The notes: generated from the sequence alone by a model not told the origin. A DNA stretch of 64,000 nt from Kineococcus xinjiangensis (GCF_002934625.1 NZ_PTJD01000001.1:248001-312000), one strand, 5' to 3'. Shown: positions 41,606 to 51,611, counted from the stretch's first letter. Numbers and translations: made by a program.

Positions 41606-41727
41606 GGGCACGACAGCTCGGCCAGGAAGACTAGACGTGACGCACGGTAGTGGGCATTGTGTCCGACGCCCCCTCCTGCGGTCGGGCAGCCTGCAGTGCC
41701 GCAGGGTCCTCGCGTGAAGGAACCCCC

Positions 41728-43563
41728 ATGCCCCGACGCCCCGCCTGGGGGATCGCGACGGCCGCCGCCGCAGCGATCGCCCTGCCCCTGCTCTCCTCCC
41801 TCCCCTCCGAGGCCGCCGGCCCTCCCGCGGAGCGGCGCGACCTGCGCACCTACGTGGTGGACGGCGCGCGCACCAGCGCTGATCGCTCCGCGGTCGCCGC
41901 GACGGGCGCGGCGATCCTGGAGGCCGACCACGCCCGGGTCGTCGTCACCGCCACGACGAACGAGGCGCGCGCCCTGCAGCGCCTCGGCTTCGAGGTGGAG
42001 GAGCGGTTCTCCACCCAGGACTTCCCCGCCGCCGACGCCGCCTACAGCACCTACTCCGAGATGAGTGCCCGCGTCTCGGCGGCCGTCTCCCGGTACCCGT
42101 CGCTGGTGTCGCGGACCTCCATCGGCAGGTCCTACGAGGGCCGTGAGCTGTGGACCGCGAAGATCTCCGACAACGTCGGCACCGACGAGAACGAGCCCGA
42201 GGTCCTGTTCACGTGCAACCAGCACGCGCGGGAGCACCTGACGGTGGAGATGTGCCTCTACCTGCTGGACGAGTTGACGTCGAAGTACTCCACCGACAGC
42301 CGCATCAAGAACCTCGTCGACGGCCGCGAGGTCTGGATCACCTTCATGGTCAACCCCGACGGGGTGGAGTACGACGTCGCCACCGGGCAGTACCGGATGT
42401 GGCGCAAGAACCGGCAGCCGAACTCCGGCTCGAGCTACGTCGGCACGGACCTGAACCGGAACTGGGCCTACAAGTGGGGCTGCTGCAACGGCTCCTCGAC
42501 GAGCCCCTCCTCCGACACCTACCGCGGCCCCAGCGCCTTCTCTGCGCCGGAGACGCGCGCCCTGTCGAACTTCGTCACCTCGCGGCGCGTCGGCGGGGTG
42601 CAGCAGATCAAGTCCCACCTGGACTTCCACGCCTACGGCGAGCTCATCCTGTGGCCCTACGGCTACACCGCCGCCGACACCGCGCCCGGCCTGACCACCG
42701 ACGACCAGAGCACCTACGCCACCCTGGGCCGGCAGATGGCCGCCACCAACGGCTACACCGCCGAGCAGGCCAGCGACCTGTACGTCACCGACGGCGGGAT
42801 CGACGACTGGCTGTGGGGTCAGGAGCGCATCTTCACCTACACCTTCGAGATGTACCCGAAGGACTCCGCCGGTGGGGGCTTCTACCCGCCGGCGAGCGTC
42901 ATCGGCCGTGAGACCGCCCGCAACCGGGAGGCGGTGCTGAGGTTCCTGGAGGCCTCCGACTGCGTGTACCGGGTCATCGGGAAGCAGTCGCAGTACTGCG
43001 GCGGGACCGGCGGCACCGAGACGGTCCTGTTCGGCGACGACTTCGAGTCCGCACGGGGGTGGACGGTCAACGCCGCCGGCACGGACACGGCGACAGCGGG
43101 GCAGTGGACGCGCGCCAACCCCGAGCAGGTGGACTCCAGCGGCGCCAAGCAGCTGGGCACCACCACCAGCGGCTCGTTCGACCTGGTCACCGGCCCCCTG
43201 GCGGGGACGTCGGCCGGCGCCCACGACGTGGACGGCGGGACGACCAGCGCGCAGTCACCGGCCATCGCCCTGACCGGCGGCCGCTCCTACCGGCTGACCC
43301 TGAACTCCTACCTCGCGCACGGGTCGAACTCCTCCAGCGCCGACGGCCTGCGGGTGCGCGTCGTCGGCTCCGGCGGCAGCAGCGTGGTTCTGGACCGCCG
43401 CGGCTCGGCCACCGACGTGGACGCCGCCTGGGCGGCGACGACGGCCGACCTCAGCGCCTTCGCGGGGCAGAGCGTCCGGATCGTCGTGGAGGCCACCGAC
43501 GCCTCGACCGCGTCCCTGGTCGAGGCCGCCGTGGACGACGTGCGGGTGATCTCGGTCTCCTGA
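41728..43563 (+). CDS. Secreted zinc carboxypeptidase (M14 family)
   Basis: A 611-aa exported metallopeptidase. The signal peptide is [31 protein letters not shown]. After a propeptide-like region the M14 domain starts near residue 105 ([36 protein letters not shown]). Zinc ligands are His166 and Glu169 ([13 protein letters not shown]) and His301 (HLDFHAYGE); the catalytic Glu374 is in TYTFEMYPK. From about residue 430 a beta-sandwich ([26 protein letters not shown]...[10 protein letters not shown]) forms a carbohydrate-binding or jelly-roll module. ATG 41728 has a GAAGGA site. Probably takes part in extracellular peptide degradation. Confidence 0.94.
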   Translation: MPRRPAWGIATAAAAAIALPLLSSLPSEAAGPPAERRDLRTYVVDGARTSADRSAVAATGAAILEADHARVVVTATTNEARALQRLGFEVEERFSTQDFPAADAAYSTYSEMSARVSAAVSRYPSLVSRTSIGRSYEGRELWTAKISDNVGTDENEPEVLFTCNQHAREHLTVEMCLYLLDELTSKYSTDSRIKNLVDGREVWITFMVNPDGVEYDVATGQYRMWRKNRQPNSGSSYVGTDLNRNWAYKWGCCNGSSTSPSSDTYRGPSAFSAPETRALSNFVTSRRVGGVQQIKSHLDFHAYGELILWPYGYTAADTAPGLTTDDQSTYATLGRQMAATNGYTAEQASDLYVTDGGIDDWLWGQERIFTYTFEMYPKDSAGGGFYPPASVIGRETARNREAVLRFLEASDCVYRVIGKQSQYCGGTGGTETVLFGDDFESARGWTVNAAGTDTATAGQWTRANPEQVDSSGAKQLGTTTSGSFDLVTGPLAGTSAGAHDVDGGTTSAQSPAIALTGGRSYRLTLNSYLAHGSNSSSADGLRVRVVGSGGSSVVLDRRGSATDVDAAWAATTADLSAFAGQSVRIVVEATDASTASLVEAAVDDVRVISVS

Positions 43564-43697
43564 GAGCGGCCGACCGGCGCCTCGGGCGGTGCCCGACCGG
43601 GCACTGCACGAGGCGCCGGCGCGTCGGGCCCCCGGTCTACCGTGGCGGCGGGGCGTCGCCCCGCCGAGCTCCGCCCAGCGAGCCCCCTGGAGGCCGG

Positions 43698-44786
43698 GTG
43701 CCCCTCTCCGCACCGCCGTCCGAGGTGGCGCTGCTGCGGCTGGTCGCGCACCGGCTCGCCGGTCCTCCTGCGCCCACCGCCGCCGAGGCGGTGCGGGAGC
43801 TGGGCGCGGTCCAGGCGCAGGACCTCCCCGGTGCCCTGACCTCCGTGGCCCTGCGCACGGCGGTCCGCGACCGCGGCCCGGTCGAGGCGTCCCTCGACGC
43901 GGGGGAGGTGGTCCGCGCCTGGCCGATGCGCGGCACCCTGCACCTGGTCGCGGCGGCGGACCTGCCGATGGTCCTGGAGCTGACGGCGGAGCGGACCCTC
44001 GCCGGCACGGCGCGGCGGCGCGCGGAGCTCGGCCTGGGCGACGCCGAGCTCGCCCGCGCCCGGGAGGTCGCCGAGGAGGCGCTCCCCGGCGGCGGGCTGC
44101 GACGCGACGACCTGCTGGGCGCCTGGGCGGCGGCGGGCCTGGCGGTCGGCGCCGGCCGCGGCTACCACCTGCTGCTGCACCTCGCGCTGCGCGGGCTGCT
44201 GTGCTTCGGCCCGCTCGCCGCCCGGCGCGCGGCGAGCGGGAATCCGGAGCAGCTCGTGGTCCTGGCCGAGCGGTGGATCCCGAACCCCTCGCGGGTCTCG
44301 CGCGAGGAGGCCCTGGCGCGGTGGGCCGAGCGCTACTTCCGCTCCCACGGCCCGGCGACCGCCCGCGACCTCGCGCGCTGGGCGGGGCTGACCGCCGCCG
44401 ACGTGCGCGCGGGGATCGCCGCGGCCGGCGACCGGTTGTTGCGCCTGGACGTCGAGGGCGTCGAGCACCTCCTCGACCCGGCGACGCCCGACCGCCTGGC
44501 GTCCTGCCGGGCGCAGGCCCGCGGCCTCCTGCTGCTGCCCGGCTTCGACGAGCTCGTCCTGGGCTACGCCGACCGCAGCGCCACCGTCGCCCCGGAGTTC
44601 GCCGAGCGCATCGTGCCCGGCGGCAACGGGGTGTTCCGCGCCACGGTCGTGGACGACGGCCGGGTCGTCGGCACCTGGCGGCACCGCGGCAGTGGCGGGC
44701 GCCGGAGGATCGAGGCGACGCCGTTCACGTCGTGGCGCGCGGGTGTCGCCGAGGCCCTGGAGGCTCTGCACGCGGAGCTGCCGTAG
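43698..44786 (+). CDS. Winged-helix DNA-binding protein of the YcaQ/AlkZ-like family
   Basis: A 362-aa protein with a GAVQAQDLPGALTSVALRTAVRD start region, VVRAWPMRGTLHLVAAADLPMVLELTAERT, RWAERYFRSHGPATARDLARWAGLTAADVRAGI and LLLLPGFDELVLGYADRSATVAPEFAERIVPGGNGVFRATVVDDGRVVGTWRH. This is the winged-helix DNA-binding family (HTH_42) that includes crosslink-repair glycosylases AlkZ and YcaQ. The QxQ-like motif appears as VQAQD. A glycosylase role is family-based inference. GTG 43698 has a GGAGG site. Confidence 0.85.
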   Translation: MPLSAPPSEVALLRLVAHRLAGPPAPTAAEAVRELGAVQAQDLPGALTSVALRTAVRDRGPVEASLDAGEVVRAWPMRGTLHLVAAADLPMVLELTAERTLAGTARRRAELGLGDAELARAREVAEEALPGGGLRRDDLLGAWAAAGLAVGAGRGYHLLLHLALRGLLCFGPLAARRAASGNPEQLVVLAERWIPNPSRVSREEALARWAERYFRSHGPATARDLARWAGLTAADVRAGIAAAGDRLLRLDVEGVEHLLDPATPDRLASCRAQARGLLLLPGFDELVLGYADRSATVAPEFAERIVPGGNGVFRATVVDDGRVVGTWRHRGSGGRRRIEATPFTSWRAGVAEALEALHAELP

Positions 44787-44864
44787 GGGCCGCCGGAGGG
44801 TGCGTTCCTCACGCTCCGCAGCGGTGCCGATGCGCCTCGTGACGCGCTTGGCAGAAGTGGTCCG

Positions 44865-44883
44865 GGGGTGAAAGGTTCACCCC
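44865..44883 (+). promoter_or_regulatory. Perfect hairpin enclosing the Shine-Dalgarno of the next gene
   Basis: GGGGTGAA (44865-44872), loop AGG, TTCACCCC (44876-44883), ending at the base before the ATG at 44884. The AAAGG ribosome site lies in the loop and inner stem. It could be an operator or an RNA structure that hides the ribosome site. Confidence 0.6.
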
Positions 44884-45561
44884 ATGTTCACGCACGTTTC
44901 GCCCGGGTCTCACGTACGGCAGCTCTCCTCCGAGCCCCTCCTCCGCGTCGCCGTGGCGGGCTCGGCCGTCGTCGCCGTGCTGGGTGCGGCGGCCGCCGTC
45001 GTGCTGCACCACGAGACGCCGGCGTCCCGGTTGCTCCACCTCGACCTGGAGCGCGGCGTCCCGGCCGCCTGGTCGGCGCTGCTCATCATCGCCGCCGCGA
45101 CGGCGGCGCTCGCCCAGCGGCACGTCAGCGTCTGGTGCGCCGCCTTCGGCGGGCTCCTGCTCTTCCTGGCGGCCGACGAGGTGCTCGTCATCCACGAGAC
45201 GATCGAGCACAACACCGGCGTGGACTGGCAGATCCTCTACTCCCCGCTCGCCGTCCTGGGCCTCGTCGTGGGGGTCATGCTGGCCCGCGCGCTGCGGGCC
45301 CGGAACCGGCTCTCGTTCCAGCTGCTGCTGCTCGGCGGAGCGTGCTGGGTCACGTCCCAGTTCCTGGAGGCCATCCAGTGGAACGGTGACGTGAAGGCCA
45401 CCGGGTACGTCTACCTGATGTTCACCGAGGAGGTCCTGGAGATGACCGGGACGATCCTCTTCCTCGCCGCCATGCTCGTGCTGCGGAACCGCGCCACCGC
45501 CCGCAGTGCGGTCGGCGCCGGCCGGGCCCGGCCGGTCGCCACTGGCGCCCCGCTCGTCTGA
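44884..45561 (+). CDS. Multi-pass membrane protein of unknown function
   Basis: A 225-aa protein with about six transmembrane helices (LLRVAVAGSAVVAVLGAAAAVVL; AAWSALLIIAAATAAL; WCAAFGGLLLFLAADEVLVIHE; ILYSPLAVLGLVVGVMLARAL; LSFQLLLLGGACWVTSQFLEA; MTGTILFLAAMLVL). Acidic/histidine motifs ADEVLVIHETIEH and FTEEVLEMTG lie at membrane borders and could bind metal; no family is recognised. The ribosome site is in a hairpin, and a strong terminator follows, so this is a single-gene unit. Confidence 0.85.
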   Translation: MFTHVSPGSHVRQLSSEPLLRVAVAGSAVVAVLGAAAAVVLHHETPASRLLHLDLERGVPAAWSALLIIAAATAALAQRHVSVWCAAFGGLLLFLAADEVLVIHETIEHNTGVDWQILYSPLAVLGLVVGVMLARALRARNRLSFQLLLLGGACWVTSQFLEAIQWNGDVKATGYVYLMFTEEVLEMTGTILFLAAMLVLRNRATARSAVGAGRARPVATGAPLV

Positions 45562-45575
45562 CGGACCCAGAGCGC

Positions 45576-45629
45576 GAGGCCCGCCCCCGCTGCATCCACC
45601 CACGGGTGGACGCAGCGGGGGCGGGCCTC
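45576..45629 (+). terminator. Strong terminator after the membrane-protein gene
   Basis: 18-bp perfect outer stem (45576-45593 with 45612-45629) and an inner TCCACCC/GGGTGGA stem. Confidence 0.85.
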
Positions 45630-45766
45630 CGTCTGCGGCACCAGGGAGCGCGCCGGCGGAGATCCACTCGCGGGCCGACGCGGCGCCCACGGCCCCGCAC
45701 CTAGCGTCTGCAGCACGCCACCGCGTCGTGCGGTGAGCGGGAAGTGTTGCGACGCAGGAGGTCCGC

Positions 45767-46576
45767 ATGCCCCCCACCGTGTCATCGCCGGGGTCGGCGC
45801 CCACGGCCGCTCTCACCGAGGACTCCGCGGCCGTGCGCGCCGTGGGACTGCGCAAGGTCTACGGCCGGGGCGAGGCGGCCGTGACCGCCCTCGCCGGGGT
45901 GGACGTCGCGTTCGGCCGGGGTGCCTTCACGGCCATCATGGGCCCGTCCGGCTCGGGCAAGTCCACGCTCATGCACTGCCTCGCAGGGCTCGACACCGCC
46001 ACCTCCGGCCAGGTGTGGCTGGGCGGCACGGAGCTCACCGCGCTGCGAGACCGCCAGCTCACCGAGCTGCGCCGCGACCGCATCGGCTTCGTGTTCCAGG
46101 CGTTCAACCTCCTGCCGGTGCTGACCGCGGAGGAGAACCTGCTGCTGCCCCTGGAGCTGGCGGGGCGCCGCCCGGACCGGACGTGGATGCGCGACGTCGT
46201 CGAGCGCCTCGGCCTCACCGAGCGCCTCTCCCACCGGCCCGCGGAGCTGTCGGGCGGGCAGCAGCAGCGGGTCGCCGTCGCCCGTGCGCTGCTGTCGCGG
46301 CCGGACGTGGTGTTCGCCGACGAGCCGACCGGCAACCTCGACTCCCGCGCGGGGGCGGAGGTGCTGGACCTGCTGCGCAGCAGCGTCCGCGAGACCGGCC
46401 AGACGGTCGTCATGGTGACCCACGACCCGGTGGCGGCCTCCTACGCGGACCGCGTCGTCCTGCTCGCCGACGGGGAACTGGCCGGGGAGCTGCTGGACCC
46501 CACGCCGGACGACGTCCTGGAGGCCCTCGCCGGGCTGGCCGCGGTCGGTCGCCTCGCCGCAGCCGGGAGGGGCTGA
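45767..46576 (+). CDS. ABC transporter ATP-binding protein (MacB/LolD type)
   Basis: A 269-aa ATPase with Walker [21 protein letters not shown]-loop [21 protein letters not shown], signature [17 protein letters not shown], Walker [17 protein letters not shown] and switch His in [17 protein letters not shown]. The FNLLP/TGNLDS wording is typical of the MacB/LolD/FtsE-like group that drives FtsX-type permeases. The permease gene follows after three bases. Confidence 0.95.
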   Translation: MPPTVSSPGSAPTAALTEDSAAVRAVGLRKVYGRGEAAVTALAGVDVAFGRGAFTAIMGPSGSGKSTLMHCLAGLDTATSGQVWLGGTELTALRDRQLTELRRDRIGFVFQAFNLLPVLTAEENLLLPLELAGRRPDRTWMRDVVERLGLTERLSHRPAELSGGQQQRVAVARALLSRPDVVFADEPTGNLDSRAGAEVLDLLRSSVRETGQTVVMVTHDPVAASYADRVVLLADGELAGELLDPTPDDVLEALAGLAAVGRLAAAGRG

Positions 46577-46579
46577 GCC

Positions 46580-49150
46580 GTGCTGCAGCTCACCTGGGCG
46601 CAGCTGCGCGCCCACACCGGCAGGCTCGTCGCCTCCGGGCTCGCCGTCGTCATCGCCGTCGCCTTCGTGGTGGCGACGCTGACCCTCAACGCCAGCACCC
46701 GCGCGAGCATGCTGCAGGCGGTGGGTGCCCAGTACGTGGGCAGCGACGTGGTGGTGCGCTTCGACCCCACTGCGGCGGCGCCGGTGGAGGAGCTCTCGAC
46801 CGGTGACGGCACGGACGGGGCGACCGCACCGGGCGAGGACCCGCAGGCGCAGGCGCTGCGGTCGGCCGCCGCCCGGCTCCAGGCGCTGCCCGGGACCGCG
46901 GCCCTCAGCCTCGACACGAGCGCCCACTCCACCGCGCGCATCGAGGGACGGCAGGGCAGCCACTTCGTGGCCGTCGAGTCCGTCGCCGCACCCGGCCCGC
47001 TGCGCTGGCAGCGGACCTCCTCCGGCCGGCTCCCCGAGCGCGCCGGCGAGGTCGCCGTCTCCGAGCGCACCGGCGCAGCGGTCGGCACCACGATCGTCCT
47101 CGACGTGCCGGGCCCGGTCGAGGAGGCCCCCGACGGCGGCACCACCCAGGGGACGCGCCCCCACGAGCTGCGCGTCGTCGGCGTCGTCGACCTGCGCGGG
47201 GACCCGTCGGCGGGTTTGGGCGGGCGCCTCTTCGCCCTGGAACCGGACGTGCGGACCGCCGGCGGCACCCCCGACGCCGTGCGCCTCACCGCGGCCGCGG
47301 GGACGGATCCGGACCGGGTGCGCGTGGAGGCCGCCCGCGCCCTGGCCGGCGCGCCCGTCACCGTCCTCTCGGGGGAGGAGACCGCCGAGGAGATCGCCGC
47401 CGCGTACACCGGGGAGGCGGCGGGGCTGGCCGCCGTCCTGCTGTCCTTCGCGGCCGTCGCGGTCGTCGTCGCGGGCCTGGTCATCGCCAACACCTTCGCG
47501 GTGCTGCTGGCGCAGCGGACCCGGGAGCTGGCGCTGCTGCGCTGCGTGGGCGCGCACTCGCGGCAGGTGCGGCGCGGGGTGCTGGCCGAGGCTGCGGCGA
47601 TGGGCCTGGTGGCCTCGGTGCTGGGGATCGCCGGCGGCATCGGGCTGGCCGCCGTGGTGTCCGCGGTCGTGGCGGGCACCGACTCCCCCATCCCCCTGGG
47701 CACCGTCGTCGTGCCGCCGTCTGCGGTGGGGATCGGCCTGCTGCTCGGGGTCGGCGTCACGGTCGTCTCCGCGCTGCTGCCCGCGCGGGCGGCGACCCGG
47801 GTGTCGCCGCTGGCGGCGCTGCGGCCGCTGGACCCGGCGCCGCTGCGCTCCGGGGGCGGGCTGCTCCGGCTGGTCGCGGGACTGCTGCTGTTCCTGCCCT
47901 CGACCGCGGCGCTGCTGCTGTTCGCGGCGGTGGGGCAGCTCGTGCCGGCGGTGGGCGCGGGCCTCGGCAGCTTCCTGGGGGTGCTGCTGCTGGCCCAGCG
48001 GGCCGTGCCGCCGGTGGTGGCGCTGGCCGGGCGCCTCGTGGGGCCGGTGGGTGGAGTTCCCGGCCGCCTCGCCGCGGGCAACGCGCTGCGCAACCCGCGG
48101 CGCACCGCCGCGACCGCGACGGCGCTGCTCATCGGCGTGACCCTCACGACGACGATGGTCGTGGGCGCCTCCTCCACGCGGGCCACCGCGGACGGCCAGC
48201 TCGACGCGATGTACCCCGCGGACGTGGTGGTGGAGTCCCCGGAGGGGCTGCCGGGCGGGCTGCTGGAGCGGGTCCGGGCGGTGGACGGGGTGGACGCGGC
48301 CGCCGCCGTGCTGCGCGGGGACGTGACGGGCGGCCCGTTCGAGGGCTGGACCGCCTACGGCGTGGAGGCGGCGGAGGTGGCGCCGGTGCTGCGCTCCCCC
48401 GCCGGCGCGCCGCAGCCCGAGCCGGGCGTGGCAGTGCTGTCGCGTCAGGCCGCGAAGCTCGTCGACGTGCGCGACGGCGGCACGGTGAGCGCGGGCTCAC
48501 CGGCCCGGGAGTTCCGGGTCCGGATCGATCCCGAGACGGAGACGTTCCTCGTGCTCACCGCCGCCGACCTGCGCGGCCTCGACCCGGACGCGACGCCGGC
48601 GGCGCTGTGGGTGCGCCTCGACGACGGCCTGGACGCGCAGGCGCAGACGGAGCTGGTCATCGAGCTGGAGTCGCTCGTCGGGACGGCCGATCCGGGCGCG
48701 ATCGTCCACGGCGTGGTCACCGAACGGGCCGCGCTCGACGGCGTCCTCACCACGATGCTGCTCGTGGTGACGGGCCTGCTCGCGGTCGCGGTGGTCATCG
48801 CCCTCATCGGGGTCGGCAACACCCTGGCGCTGTCGGTGGTGGAGCGGCGGCAGGAGTCGGGGCTGCTGCGGGCGCTGGGCCTGACCCGCCGGCAGCTGCG
48901 CGCGACCCTCGCCTGGGAGGCGGTGCTGGTGTCCGGGGTGGCGGCGGTGCTGGGGGTGGCGCTCGGCACGGCCTACGGCCTGCTCGGCACGACGTCGGTG
49001 TTCGGCCTGTCGGGTGAGGTCGTGCTGGACGTGCCGTGGCTGCAGGTGGGCGGGGTGGTCGTGGCCGCCACGGCCGCGGGGGTGCTCTCCTCGGTGCTGC
49101 CGGCGCGGCGGGCGGCGCGGGTCTCCCCCGTCGTGGCGCTGGCGGCCTGA
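46580..49150 (+). CDS. FtsX-like ABC transporter permease
   Basis: An 856-aa permease with two FtsX domains: TM1 near residue 15-32, a large extracytoplasmic domain (residues 40-270), three helices (AGLAAVLLSFAAVAVVVAGLVIANTFAVLLAQRTRELALLRCVGAHSRQVRRGVL onwards), and a second set starting around residue 430 ending with the matching VIALIGVGNTLALSVVERRQESGLLRALGLTRRQLRATLAWEAVLVSG block. It works with the preceding ATPase, probably in export or mechanotransmission rather than uptake. The substrate is unknown. Confidence 0.94.
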   Translation: MLQLTWAQLRAHTGRLVASGLAVVIAVAFVVATLTLNASTRASMLQAVGAQYVGSDVVVRFDPTAAAPVEELSTGDGTDGATAPGEDPQAQALRSAAARLQALPGTAALSLDTSAHSTARIEGRQGSHFVAVESVAAPGPLRWQRTSSGRLPERAGEVAVSERTGAAVGTTIVLDVPGPVEEAPDGGTTQGTRPHELRVVGVVDLRGDPSAGLGGRLFALEPDVRTAGGTPDAVRLTAAAGTDPDRVRVEAARALAGAPVTVLSGEETAEEIAAAYTGEAAGLAAVLLSFAAVAVVVAGLVIANTFAVLLAQRTRELALLRCVGAHSRQVRRGVLAEAAAMGLVASVLGIAGGIGLAAVVSAVVAGTDSPIPLGTVVVPPSAVGIGLLLGVGVTVVSALLPARAATRVSPLAALRPLDPAPLRSGGGLLRLVAGLLLFLPSTAALLLFAAVGQLVPAVGAGLGSFLGVLLLAQRAVPPVVALAGRLVGPVGGVPGRLAAGNALRNPRRTAATATALLIGVTLTTTMVVGASSTRATADGQLDAMYPADVVVESPEGLPGGLLERVRAVDGVDAAAAVLRGDVTGGPFEGWTAYGVEAAEVAPVLRSPAGAPQPEPGVAVLSRQAAKLVDVRDGGTVSAGSPAREFRVRIDPETETFLVLTAADLRGLDPDATPAALWVRLDDGLDAQAQTELVIELESLVGTADPGAIVHGVVTERAALDGVLTTMLLVVTGLLAVAVVIALIGVGNTLALSVVERRQESGLLRALGLTRRQLRATLAWEAVLVSGVAAVLGVALGTAYGLLGTTSVFGLSGEVVLDVPWLQVGGVVVAATAAGVLSSVLPARRAARVSPVVALAA

Positions 49151-49677
49151 TCCGCCGGCGGGGCCGCCTCGGCTGAGAGGGGTGGTCCCGCCCGCGGATC
49201 GAGGGAGCGCTCCGGACCGACCGTGGTCGGGCCGGCTGGGCGGCGATGACCGTTCTTCGTGCGGCGCCGGACCGGGTGCTCGGTGAGGTGCAGCGCCGCC
49301 ACCGTGACGTCGTCGACCTGGACGCGGACCTGTACCACGTGCTGCCCCTGAGAGCGTCTACGACCGGACACGGTGTCGGACGGGGAAGCATGCACGCTCG
49401 GGAGCGTGGTGGACGACCTCGACGTCGTGCGGGAGCTGGCCGCCGGACGACCCGATGAGGAGGGCGAGAAGGCGGAGGTGGTCGTCTGGCACGACCTGGC
49501 GCACGTCATCGGCGTGCTGCAGCGACTCGCGGCGCTCCACCTTCCCCAGCCTTGACACCGTGACCGCGTCAACGGCGTGTGGTGGGTCCGCGTCGGCTCG
49601 TACAGCGTCGCGAGACCCACCGCGTCATGCCCGACAGCGGATGAAGACCCGAGACCAGAGCCCTGGCGATCGACAGG
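49151..49677. other. Gap without a confident gene
   Basis: Short plus-strand frames 49246-49458 (VTVLRAAPDRVLGEVQRRHRDVVDLDADLYHVLPL...) and 49373-49555 (VVDDLDVVRELAAGRPDEEGEKAEVVVWHDLAHVIGVLQRLAALHLPQP, 60 aa) look like coding pieces in two frames. Together they could be a decayed small gene. No RNA gene or insertion sequence is visible. This gap is the left boundary of the repeat-laced accessory region. Confidence 0.4.
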
Positions 49678-50103
49678 TCACTGCGCGGCGTCGCCGCCTG
49701 CTGCGAGGTCGCGCTGGCGCTGCTCGTGCAGGCGGGTCGCCTCCTCCGGTGTCAGTGGAGGCTCGGTGATCCCCTGGCGGGCGAGCCGGTCGCGGTGGGC
49801 CTGCGCAGCCTCCTCTGCGGGCACAGGGCCGATGCACAGCCAGGTGGCGCCCTCGGGGAGGGTGTCGGCCTCTGGAGGTGGGCAGGGCGGCACCGGGCCG
49901 TTCTGCGGAGGGACGCCGGTGGCCGGGGCACTCGCGGTGCCCGGCGTCGCGGTCTGCGAGTCCACCTCCGCCGCGGGGTCCTGTGCGCTGGCTGCCGGCG
50001 CGGGTGAGCTCGACTGAGCGCCAGGCACGTTGCTCGGACTGTTGCACCCGCTCAGCGCGATCAGCGCGAGTGCCGGCAGCAGGGCGCGACGCATCTTCTG
50101 CAT
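49678..50103 (-). CDS. Small putative lipoprotein
   Basis: A 141-aa protein beginning MQKMRRALLPALALIALSGC, a type II signal peptide with lipobox LSGC. After a Ser/Ala/Pro-rich linker there is a small domain, PCPPPEADTLPEGATWLCIGPVPAEEAAQAHRDRLARQGITEPPLTPEEATRLHEQRQRDLAAG, with two cysteines. No family is recognised. An upstream start (50142) would add a non-signal-like tail. Confidence 0.7.
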   Translation of the reverse strand: MQKMRRALLPALALIALSGCNSPSNVPGAQSSSPAPAASAQDPAAEVDSQTATPGTASAPATGVPPQNGPVPPCPPPEADTLPEGATWLCIGPVPAEEAAQAHRDRLARQGITEPPLTPEEATRLHEQRQRDLAAGGDAAQ

Positions 50104-50239
50104 GCGCCTGAGGTGGTGCGGCACGGACGCGGAGACGAGCATCCACCCATCCTCTCGGCTCCGACCCCGTGTCCGCTGAACACGCGCTGCGGGACTGGAT
50201 CAGGTCATCCCTCCGAGCGGAGAAGACCTCCGACGGGTC

Positions 50240-50310
50240 GAGGATCGCGCCGTCATCGCGCCGACTGCGGACGTTCGGAGGGGCGGGTCGCGTGGCTCAG
50301 TGATCGTCTG
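50240..50310 (+). repeat. Degenerate cassette repeat (weak copy)
   Basis: ACTGCGGACGTTCGG followed by CTCAGTGATCGT resembles the left half of the strong copies (TTGAGGACGTTCGCC...TGATCG). It abuts the truncated 3' end of the NUDIX gene. Confidence 0.35.
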
Positions 50311-50653
50311 GATGGCTGAGGACGCCCTGCAGCATCTGCTGGTGCTGAGGATGTGCGCAGGTGCAGCTCGGCGCCGGACCCGCACCGGCCAGGGGCAGCC
50401 GGGAAGCGGGCTCCCTGTCATGGTCGCGGACGTCGATGCGCAGCTCCTCGCGCAGCTCTCGGCGTAGGGTCTCCACCTCGGACTCTCCCGGTTCCAGGTG
50501 TCCTCCGGGCAGAGCCCAGGCCTTGGGGTAGGCGCGGCGTCGGGCGCTGCGCAGGGCGAGCAGCACGCGGTCTGCCTCGATCAGGTCTCCAGCGACCACT
50601 CGGTGCACCAGCGAAGACAACCAGAGGATCGCGGCACGTCCACGCCGGTTCAT
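50297..50653 (-). CDS. NUDIX hydrolase, C-terminally truncated
   Basis: NUDIX enzymes hydrolyse nucleoside diphosphates linked to another group. The 118-aa product has a complete NUDIX box, GHLEPGESEVETLRRELREELRI, in the context AYPKAWALPGG. After it comes only DVRDHDREPASRLPLAGAGPAPSCTCAHPQHQQMLQGVLSHPDDH, which lacks the expected C-terminal strands and helix. Neither other frame restores them convincingly. The stop falls in a copy of the dispersed repeat, suggesting truncation at a recombination boundary. Confidence 0.72.
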   Translation of the reverse strand: MNRRGRAAILWLSSLVHRVVAGDLIEADRVLLALRSARRRAYPKAWALPGGHLEPGESEVETLRRELREELRIDVRDHDREPASRLPLAGAGPAPSCTCAHPQHQQMLQGVLSHPDDH

Positions 50654-50726
50654 GCCGGGGCCCGCGCTGCGGCGGTGGCGGACGTCGGTCGGCTGATCGA
50701 TCGAGGCTCGGTGGCAGCATGGTGCG

Positions 50727-51611
50727 ATGCCGTGGTGGGCGCCCTGGAGGCGGCAGGAGGATGCACCGGCCGTCGCCGCGTCCGCACCTTCGGCGGGGCC
50801 GCCTGCCGACCCGCTGGACCTGCTGGGTACGGGCGGGCATGGGGAGCGGGTGCTTCCGGTGCCGTTGCAGGCCGGGGACCTCGTGCGCCCCGATGGAGGA
50901 GAACTGCACGAACCGGTGCTGTGGCTGAGCCGGGGCCCGGCCGAGCCCGGGGCGTGGGCGGCGCTGCGGGCGGAGCACGCCCGGACGGGGCTGTGGCCGT
51001 TGTTGTTGCACGGCCTGGGTGAGGGCGAGGACGAGCGACGGCCGTGGGTCGCGGGGGAACTGAGCCCGCCCGCGGAGCGGTCGACCCCGGGAGATCACTC
51101 CGCGGAGGCGGTGCTGAGCACGTGGTGGGAGTGGCACGGCTGGGAGGACTGGGGCGATCCCGATGTCCTGCAGTCCATGGCCCCCTACGACCGGCGGTGG
51201 CCGGGTCTGGCGCCGGCGCTGCCGCTGCGCGATGACCCCGACCGGGTGGCTGACGCCCGTGCCGAGGAACTGCGCCGAACGCTGCGTCCTGCGCCACGGC
51301 TGGGGCTGGTGGCCGCCGAGCGCGGAGCCGAAGCCCTGACCGCCGTCGGCTGGGGCGGGCCGATGCAGTTCGTGGACGACATCGCCGAACTCTCGGCGGT
51401 GGTGCGCTCCTGGGAGGAGCGCTTCGGCGCTCGGGTCGTCGGCGTGGGTTTCGCCCACCTCCACCTCAGCGTCGCAGCGCCTCCCCGGACCTTCGAGGAA
51501 GCGCTGCCGATCGCAGCCGAGCACGTCGTCTCTCACGACGAGAACACCGACCTGCACCTCTGCGCCCGCTCCCTCGTCGACGCGCGCTCCTGGTCCTTCT
51601 GGTGGGACTGA
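50727..51611 (+). CDS. DUF4253 domain protein
   Basis: A 294-aa protein with a variable Pro/Ala-rich N-terminus and a C-terminal DUF4253 domain: GLWPLLLHGL, LGLVAAERGAEALTAVGWGGPMQFVDDIAELSAVVRSWEERFGARVVGVGFAHLHLSVAAPPRTFEEALPIAAEHVVSHDENTDLHLCARSLVDARSWSFWWD. The function of DUF4253 is unknown. It stands alone between repeat-containing gaps. ATG 50727 is used; an out-of-frame ATG lies at 50719. Confidence 0.82.
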   Translation: MPWWAPWRRQEDAPAVAASAPSAGPPADPLDLLGTGGHGERVLPVPLQAGDLVRPDGGELHEPVLWLSRGPAEPGAWAALRAEHARTGLWPLLLHGLGEGEDERRPWVAGELSPPAERSTPGDHSAEAVLSTWWEWHGWEDWGDPDVLQSMAPYDRRWPGLAPALPLRDDPDRVADARAEELRRTLRPAPRLGLVAAERGAEALTAVGWGGPMQFVDDIAELSAVVRSWEERFGARVVGVGFAHLHLSVAAPPRTFEEALPIAAEHVVSHDENTDLHLCARSLVDARSWSFWWD

